Positions 58,608 through 64,000 of a stretch of 64,000 bases of DNA are shown here, one piece after another. This stretch comes from DATHTS01 sp965219305 (GTDB lineage Bacteria; Acidobacteriota; Blastocatellia; Pyrinomonadales; Pyrinomonadaceae), in NCBI GenBank assembly GCA_965219305.1, contig OZ244725.1, positions 1,612,001 through 1,676,000 on the forward strand. Direction: 5' to 3'. Both the position numbers and the translations under genes were made by a program. Position 1 is the first letter of the stretch; the number at the start of each line of letters is the position of its first letter. Under the pieces are notes generated by a model. The model saw only the letters and a program-made list of their open reading frames with translations. It had not been told where the DNA came from and ran no database searches.

Positions 58608-61547
58608 TTATCTAAGGCTTTGCCGGAATCCCGTCGCCTGAACATATTGGAAAAAAGGCGTTCCGGGCGGAAGTTTGTTCGGTGTCAGAAATGTCGTATC
58701 AAAACTCCAATTTCTGCGCGGCGGCGAATAAATAACCGAGGTGTCGTTTTCCCATTGTGAAATTGCCTGAGTCGAACGGAAAAGCGGAATGAATGAACCG
58801 GAATAATTCCAGGATTGTTCGACCGTTCCCGTGTTCCATTCTTCGAGAAAACGCGGATAATTGACGATTCCGCCGTTTCTGCGTAGTCCGGTCGCATCTC
58901 TGCCCGGCAACGCCGTCAACGCCGAAATTGTCGTTCCCGCCAGAATTCCCGCGCGGACGGAAGTTCCCTGCGCCGTCGAGGGCAGATTTTCGTCGGCTAT
59001 TCGATAAGGTTCACCGAGAAAATTTCGTGCGTCGCTCATTCCTTCCGGGTAAAGTGCGCTCAAACAATCAGACCACGTTTTAGAAAGCGGAAAAAATGCG
59101 TCCGCGACGATTGAAGACGGAACCTGATAACCGGAATAACCGCCGTCATTGAGCGTCGAGCCGCCGTTCGGAATTCCCGTGATGCCTGTCGTGTTGTAAT
59201 TTCCCCAGATATAAACCATATTTTCCGACGAAACCGTAATGCCTTTCGTGTCGGAAAGCTTATTTACGCCGCGCGTCGTGGTTAGATTTTCGCCGTTAAA
59301 CAAACGTAGAGAACGGCGAAAATATGTAGTTTGATAACGAAACACGGTCTGCGCTCTGTTCAGACGGTCAATGACCGGAGCATTGATCGGCGAAGTCGTG
59401 CAGCAGATAACTCCGGCATCGGGCAATTCGTCCGTCCGTTTTTGCAAAGTTCCCTTTTTGCTCGTTCCGTTCGCGTTCCAACCGAAATCAATCACGTCTT
59501 CGCCCGGATCGAGCCGACCGTTCGGACCGTAAATATCTTCATTGTCAACCGTTCCGTTCGTGCTTCGATAAGCCGTTCCGTTTGCCAGATATTCCGTATC
59601 AACGCGGTCGCCGCGACGGTCTGAAAAATAGACAACGTAACCTTCTTCGCCTTTTATATTCGTGCTGACGGCGTTTGTTCCCGACAAAAGATTAGTATCG
59701 TAAACCGCATCAAACCAACGCGCCAGATTGTGCATATTAAGTTCGACGACGCTCGTAATTCCGCGTTCGTGAACATCGTATTCGTTTGCCGTATTTCGCA
59801 CCCATCCTTCGCGGACGTTATAAACATTGATCGGCACAATCTGATTTTGAACTCCGACCGGCGTATCTTCGCGCACATAATTGCCGTTGTCTTCGTCTGA
59901 AGCTATCGGACTCATACTGATAAATCCGCGATTCGGTTCTATCGAAGAAAAAGGATCGGCAATTTCCCCGTCGGCGATCTGCTGGGAATTGGTCATCAAA
60001 CTTACAAGATCGAAACCTCTGCTTTGACGGTCGCGGCTTCCCTGCACAAACGCCGCCCAGATCGGACGCTGGAACATTACGATTGCATTCGGTTCGCCGA
60101 CCGTAATTCCCATACTCAAAATTTCCTGCGTAACGTCAACCGTCGTGCCGTCCGGTTTGACGATTTCGATTAAAACTTTACCCGACACGCCCGAACCTGT
60201 CGGATAAAAATTCGAACTGCCCGGCGGCGGCGTATTATTTGCCCGCGCCCAACGCACAACTTTTGCCTCAGTTCCCGTTCTTCTTTGTTTGACGACGCTG
60301 CCGCTGACCGTTCCCGTATCGGAGATGAGCTTCAGAACATTTCCGCCGCCCAGAGGTGTCGGAATAAATTCGGACAATTTCAATCCTTTTCCCGCCGGAA
60401 TTCCAGCCACGTTTCCCGCGCCGTTCGGTGCGCTTTCATCGTCAACCAAGATGCGGATTTGCGATTTACTGTGATAGCGCGACGACTTTAAAATATCTGT
60501 ATCCGACGGAAGAGAACGCTTGATAAGTTCGGCAGGCGAATTTCCCGCCAGTTCGAGCGGCGTTTTTAATTCGTTCGCTCCGGTCGTATGTGTCAAAACT
60601 TTTCCGCCGAAACGGTCTGGAACTCCGTTTGCGGCAGGTTTAACGGATTCCGTGTCCCAAACCGCATTTGGAACTCCGTTCGGGCTGTCGGGATAATAAC
60701 CGCGATCTCCGGCGGCACTTCCGGCGATGTTCGGACCGCCGACCGCGCTTCCGCTCGCCTTCATACTGCCAATGGTGCTGTTCACATTTACATTGTTGAC
60801 CTCGACGAAAACATTATTTTTATCGGCATAATCATTCGATTCGCCGCCGCGACTGGAGTCGCGTATAAATTCGCCCGCCATCGTCAGACGATTCAGGAAT
60901 TTCGTATTTCTTAAAACGTATATGTTTTTATTGCTGTGAACGCGACCGTTAAATGTCATCATCGGTCCGGGATGAACTTCGATGTCTTCGGTGCTGTACA
61001 TACCGAATTGAAAAAGCGGTACGAGATAATTATTAAATTCGCGCTCTAATTTGACCTGCGTTCCGGTGTTTTTTTGGGTCGCCTCGGAAGTCATTTTATA
61101 AGGAATTAAAGTCGCATAAAGACCGCCGTATGCGCCGTCCGGTATATTTACGCGCGGAAAATAATTTGCGGGCAGATTTTGCGTCGCGCGAAGATCGGCG
61201 AGTCTTTTCCTGTCTAAATCAAGACTTTGTGCAAATCTGAAACCTTCGTCTAAAAGCGGCTGCGGCGGGCTTCCGGCGATATTTCTGAGATCGTCGTCGG
61301 TCGGAGTCATTTTTGTTCTGAATAATTCGCTGAAATCGTTGGTCATCTTTTCCATTCCGGCGGTGGTCGCGTAAAACGTCTGTGATCTTTGCAGATCGCT
61401 TCCTGCGATTCGCGCTTCTGTAGATGAAAAAGCCAATGCCGTCAGAGCGATAACCGACAAAATCGCCATTATTATTATCGCAATTGCCAACGCCGCGCCG
61501 CGCTCATTATTCTTTTCGCCTCTATTTCCGTAAAACATATTATTCAA
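58608..61547 (-). CDS. Giant PilX-like pilus assembly protein
   Basis: The 979-aa protein starts with a PilX-type region: NNERGAALAIAIIIMAILSV, then ALTALAFSSTEARIAGSDLQ and RSQTFYATTAGMEKM. Classical PilX proteins are about 200 residues; here about 750 extra residues follow, rich in Asn, Gly and Thr, with MTFNGRVHSNKNIYVLRNTK, a pattern seen in large Acidobacteriota and Deltaproteobacteria pilus proteins. The extra part could act as an adhesin, in the place where PilY1 is usually found; that is inference. It begins 11 nt after the pilV stop. Confidence 0.8.
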   Translation of the reverse strand: MNNMFYGNRGEKNNERGAALAIAIIIMAILSVIALTALAFSSTEARIAGSDLQRSQTFYATTAGMEKMTNDFSELFRTKMTPTDDDLRNIAGSPPQPLLDEGFRFAQSLDLDRKRLADLRATQNLPANYFPRVNIPDGAYGGLYATLIPYKMTSEATQKNTGTQVKLEREFNNYLVPLFQFGMYSTEDIEVHPGPMMTFNGRVHSNKNIYVLRNTKFLNRLTMAGEFIRDSSRGGESNDYADKNNVFVEVNNVNVNSTIGSMKASGSAVGGPNIAGSAAGDRGYYPDSPNGVPNAVWDTESVKPAANGVPDRFGGKVLTHTTGANELKTPLELAGNSPAELIKRSLPSDTDILKSSRYHSKSQIRILVDDESAPNGAGNVAGIPAGKGLKLSEFIPTPLGGGNVLKLISDTGTVSGSVVKQRRTGTEAKVVRWARANNTPPPGSSNFYPTGSGVSGKVLIEIVKPDGTTVDVTQEILSMGITVGEPNAIVMFQRPIWAAFVQGSRDRQSRGFDLVSLMTNSQQIADGEIADPFSSIEPNRGFISMSPIASDEDNGNYVREDTPVGVQNQIVPINVYNVREGWVRNTANEYDVHERGITSVVELNMHNLARWFDAVYDTNLLSGTNAVSTNIKGEEGYVVYFSDRRGDRVDTEYLANGTAYRSTNGTVDNEDIYGPNGRLDPGEDVIDFGWNANGTSKKGTLQKRTDELPDAGVICCTTSPINAPVIDRLNRAQTVFRYQTTYFRRSLRLFNGENLTTTRGVNKLSDTKGITVSSENMVYIWGNYNTTGITGIPNGGSTLNDGGYSGYQVPSSIVADAFFPLSKTWSDCLSALYPEGMSDARNFLGEPYRIADENLPSTAQGTSVRAGILAGTTISALTALPGRDATGLRRNGGIVNYPRFLEEWNTGTVEQSWNYSGSFIPLFRSTQAISQWENDTSVIYSPPRRNWSFDTTFLTPNKLPPGTPFFQYVQATGFRQSLR

Positions 61548-61558
61548 ACTTTTCCACT

Positions 61559-62143
61559 TTAATTCCGCGTAATACGCGCTTCGTCGTTCAAATAACTGAC
61601 ACCGACAATTTCTGCCTTTTTTCCTTCGCGCCCGACATAGCGCACGCGAACTTCGACTTTTTTCAGTGTCGGACTTAGTTCGCTAATCGTGATCTGCCGC
61701 CAAAAACCTTGACGAACAAGCGTCGGATCGGTGCCGTCATCAGCCGTTCCGTATATTCCGTCCGCACCTTTTGAAATTAAATCGTCATCCGTGCCGTTTA
61801 CGCCGTCCGGTCCCGGCTGAGTCGAAACGTCTCTGAATCCGTCGCTGAATCCGGTAAAACGATTTTCAGCGTCCGTATTATCAACTCCGGCTTTATTGGC
61901 GATTTGGCGATAATTTAATCTTCTCGAATTTCGCAGCATCTCGATTTCTTCGATTGAGGCGACGATTACGAGTTTTGCTTTCGTAACATTTTTACTGATC
62001 GCTCCGAATTCAAGCGCGTAAGTGATCGCTCCGGCAGTTCCGATTAATCCGATGGTCAAAATAAAAATTGCAACTACGGCTTCGATTAACGAAAATCCCT
62101 GTTCGTTTTTTCGCGTATATTTTTCGTTTGTTTTATTCAACAT
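61559..62143 (-). CDS. PilV-like minor pilin
   Basis: The 194-aa prepilin has the leader KNEQGFSLIEAVVAIFILTI, where Glu at position +5 after the cleavage Gly is the type IV pilin hallmark. The PilV-like VASIEEIEMLRNSRRLNYRQ follows. It overlaps the FimT-like gene by 11 nt. An insertion at about 110-140 contains GPDGVNGTDDDLISKGADG, a DG-rich loop that may bind calcium. Confidence 0.82.
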   Translation of the reverse strand: MLNKTNEKYTRKNEQGFSLIEAVVAIFILTIGLIGTAGAITYALEFGAISKNVTKAKLVIVASIEEIEMLRNSRRLNYRQIANKAGVDNTDAENRFTGFSDGFRDVSTQPGPDGVNGTDDDLISKGADGIYGTADDGTDPTLVRQGFWRQITISELSPTLKKVEVRVRYVGREGKKAEIVGVSYLNDEARITRN

Positions 62144-62744
62144 ACGTATTTGTTTGTTGGTTATACCGCCAGATTTTTACGCGCCCGCCCGCGCCGAGTA
62201 TCGAAACGGCAAACGCCGTGTCTTTTTTATAAAGGTTGTGATAAAAAAACATCGCCGTATCTGACGGATTATTCGAGGAATCAATGACCGAACCGTCAGC
62301 CTGAAATGTAACTTCGACAGCCCGATTCGATAAACCCGTCAAATTTGTCCCGTCGCCGAGATTTTGATTAGATATGCCGCCCGGAATTCCGTATTTGAGA
62401 TCGGACGCATTTAAACCGGTTCCCGACATTTCGGTAACTGTATTTTTCTGGTCGCCCAAATTTCCGAAACTTCCGCCGTAAATAATCGTCCGCCAACCGC
62501 TCTCGTCAAAACGAAAAGTGATCGGCGTTCTCTGCGACATCGCTTCCTGACGTGCATTTCTTAAAGATGCGACAAATTGTCTCTGCGTTCCCGAATAGCG
62601 GAACATTCTCTGCGAAGATATTATTTGAGGCAGAGCCAAAACCGCCAGAATCGCCAAAATCAATAACACAACCAATAATTCCGGTATGCTAAAACCTTTT
62701 TCCTTGTTTGAGGTTGTCCTTTTATTTAAGAGTAGGCGTTTCAT
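62133..62744 (-). CDS. FimT/GspH-like minor pilin
   Basis: The 203-aa prepilin has the motif KEKGFSIPELLVVLLILAIL (Glu5 present). The FimT/GspH layout follows: QFVASLRNARQEAMSQRTPI, then VEVTFQADGSVIDSSNNPSD. It is first in the operon fimT-pilV-pilX-pilW on the minus strand. A terminator-like hairpin at 62935-62964 separates it from the secretin gene, so it needs its own promoter in 62745-62930. Confidence 0.85.
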   Translation of the reverse strand: MKRLLLNKRTTSNKEKGFSIPELLVVLLILAILAVLALPQIISSQRMFRYSGTQRQFVASLRNARQEAMSQRTPITFRFDESGWRTIIYGGSFGNLGDQKNTVTEMSGTGLNASDLKYGIPGGISNQNLGDGTNLTGLSNRAVEVTFQADGSVIDSSNNPSDTAMFFYHNLYKKDTAFAVSILGAGGRVKIWRYNQQTNTYVE

Positions 62745-63098
62745 CTTATTAACTGCTTTGGATTATTAACGTAAGAGTAATTCTTCAATACAACACTTTA
62801 AATAACCGTGTTATTCCAGAAAAAACATTGTTTATGAGAATAAATGATTTGTGCGTGTTACTTGATTTTCCCTTTGAATTATCGTCTGAAAGATAAAATC
62901 TGAAGTTCTAAATTCAAATTCCGAAGTCAAAAAGTCCCGTCAGACCGAGCCGAGCCTGACGGGATGTCAATGAGCCAATACGAATTTCCGCTTTTGCTTC
63001 CTCCCGATTTATTCAACCGGATTATTTTATTTGTGTAGAATTTTTAAGTGTAAAGAATTAAAAAAAATCAAAATTCTTTATACTTATCTTTTCAGATT
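62745..63098. other. 354-nt intergenic region upstream of the pilin operon
   Basis: There is no gene. It holds one hairpin (62935-62964) and A/T-rich sequence on either side, which should contain the pilin promoter. I found no convincing sigma54 or c-di-GMP riboswitch core. Confidence 0.5.
62935..62964 (-). terminator. Terminator after the secretin gene
   Basis: The arms TCCCGTCAG (62935-62943) and CTGACGGGA (62956-62964) are perfect, with a 12-nt GC-rich loop. On the minus strand the stem is followed by CTTTTTG, so it ends transcription from the secretin gene. Confidence 0.8.
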
Positions 63099-64000
63099 CT
63101 ACGGATTTGTGTTCAAATTCGGCTGATTCGATCTAACCTGCGGATTTGTCGCAGGAACAACCGGAACAATCGGATTAACATTAGGCTGTTGAGGATTCGG
63201 ATTTGTTACCACCGGATCGGAGTTTGAAGGCGGATTGCCGAGCGGAACGGGTTGGAGAATCGTTGTCGAGCGAGTTTTGTCGCTGACTTTTCCTTTTGTC
63301 GGATTTCCCATAAAATCAGGTCTGTAAATACGCGGTGTAATGAAGAATAAAAGTTCATTGGTTGCGCGTTGGGTACTGTCACTTTTGAACAATCTACCAA
63401 GTAAGGGAATTCTCGACAAACCCGGAACACGATTTTCATTATCGCTTTCGATGTCAACTAAAGCTCCGCCGATAACGGTTGTGCCGCCGTCGGGAACCAT
63501 AACATTGGCTTTCATACTCTGTGTCGAAATGGTCGGAGCTACTCCGCCGCCAGATGAAACATTACTATTTTCTACCGTTACATCAAGAATAACTGTTCCG
63601 GCATCAGTGATTTGTGGAATAACTTGAAGACGCAATGGAACTGATACATATTCAGTAGTAAAGACGACACCTCCGCCCTGACTGCTCTGAGCTGTTGTTA
63701 CAGGAACTTGAGTTCCACTTTGAATTTCAGCCGAACGATTATTCAGCGTAGTTACGCGCGGCGTGGCAATTGTTTTTGCTTGTCCTTTTGTTTCACCTGC
63801 GGTAATTAATGCGCTGATTTGCGCTGTTCCGAAGATCCCTGTAATACCGATAACGGTACTTTGGGGCGAACCGTTGAGACCGCCGACTCCTGTCGGAAAA
63901 CCGTTCGTAGAAGTGGCAGCACCAGTGTCGCTTGACGGAAGATTTCCCGCAGAAATCGCGCCGCTAGTTCCGAGCGCGAGAGCTGACAACTGAACGCCGA
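63099..64000 (-). CDS. Secretin (PilQ/GspD-like), C-terminal part
   Basis: The gene enters from beyond the window edge; the last 300 codons are visible. The secretin core is clear: TKGQAKTIATPRVTTLNNRS, QVIPQITDAGTVILDVTVEN, MVPDGGTTVIGG, and VPGLSRIPLLGRLF followed by NELLFFITPRIYRPD. A Pro/Asn-rich tail ends the protein. Next to minor pilins it is most likely PilQ, the outer-membrane pore of the type IV pilus, although a type II secretin cannot be excluded without the N-domains. Confidence 0.9.
   Translation of the reverse strand, partial: GVQLSALALGTSGAISAGNLPSSDTGAATSTNGFPTGVGGLNGSPQSTVIGITGIFGTAQISALITAGETKGQAKTIATPRVTTLNNRSAEIQSGTQVPVTTAQSSQGGGVVFTTEYVSVPLRLQVIPQITDAGTVILDVTVENSNVSSGGGVAPTISTQSMKANVMVPDGGTTVIGGALVDIESDNENRVPGLSRIPLLGRLFKSDSTQRATNELLFFITPRIYRPDFMGNPTKGKVSDKTRSTTILQPVPLGNPPSNSDPVVTNPNPQQPNVNPIVPVVPATNPQVRSNQPNLNTNP

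Overview
The window reads as chromosome of a heterotrophic Gram-negative bacterium, most likely an Acidobacteriota member (Blastocatellia/Pyrinomonadaceae-like). This is inferred from an Oar-type TonB receptor with an N-terminal carboxypeptidase-regulatory domain, large secreted proteins with FG-GAP or BNR repeats plus Cna_B-like domains, a reaction-centre-type c-cytochrome fused to a lipoprotein-sorting-like domain, and moderate GC. I could not check the taxonomy by search. No rRNA, tRNA, IS transposase or CRISPR array was seen.

Region by region. 0-12.6 kb is a pectin/hexuronate locus: the tail of a ROK regulator, an Oar-like receptor, a secreted alpha/alpha-barrel lyase-like protein, KdgF, a gutted polysaccharide-lyase gene, a LarA-like racemase, KduI, a GH3 and a GH105 hydrolase. 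The enzymes would cut acidic pectic oligosaccharides to unsaturated uronates and feed them to the KdgF/KduI route. 12.6-19 kb holds a DUF1206 membrane protein and the threonine-degradation pair Kbl/Tdh, split by a lipoprotein, a DinB-fold protein and a BrnT-type toxin-antitoxin pair, followed by ACMS decarboxylase. 19-25 kb holds an S41 protease, a TlpA-like thioredoxin and a tight operon (unknown protein, methyltransferase, nucleotidyltransferase, a 53-aa protein, LD-carboxypeptidase). 25-29.5 kb holds an FG-GAP surface protein, 3-hydroxyanthranilate dioxygenase and a DUF1697 protein. 29.7-50 kb is a dispersed reductive pyrimidine-catabolism locus (class III aminotransferase, dihydropyrimidinase, NCS1 permease, methylmalonate-semialdehyde dehydrogenase, beta-ureidopropionase, PreT; PreA is not present). 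It is interleaved with an AI-2E permease, a second GH3, a second BrnT pair, a TcmP/DUF5131 pair, a cytochrome and a GxxExxY protein. 50.5-57 kb holds NadA, a giant BNR protein translationally coupled to a small zinc-ribbon/HTH-like protein, and a gene-poor repeat-rich stretch. 57-64 kb is a type IV pilus minor-pilin operon (FimT, PilV, giant PilX, PilW) downstream of a secretin.

Two structural patterns stand out. (1) At three independent places (HAAO, dihydropyrimidinase, NadA) an intact metabolic gene is followed by a 1.6-3.8 kb segment carrying a secreted Cna_B-domain protein, and then by a displaced fossil of the same gene's 3' end in direct orientation (81 bp with 15 mismatches, 75 bp with 8, 129 bp with 4). 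In the two younger cases the mismatches are mostly or all synonymous, so the two 3' ends probably diverged as functional alleles. This suggests that surface-protein cassettes enter by replacing gene 3' ends. (2) About nine intergenic palindromes share one architecture, three 9-10 bp iterations in each arm, although their sequences differ. Two of them frame the GxxExxY (PDDEXK-like) gene, which suggests a nuclease-associated repeat family.
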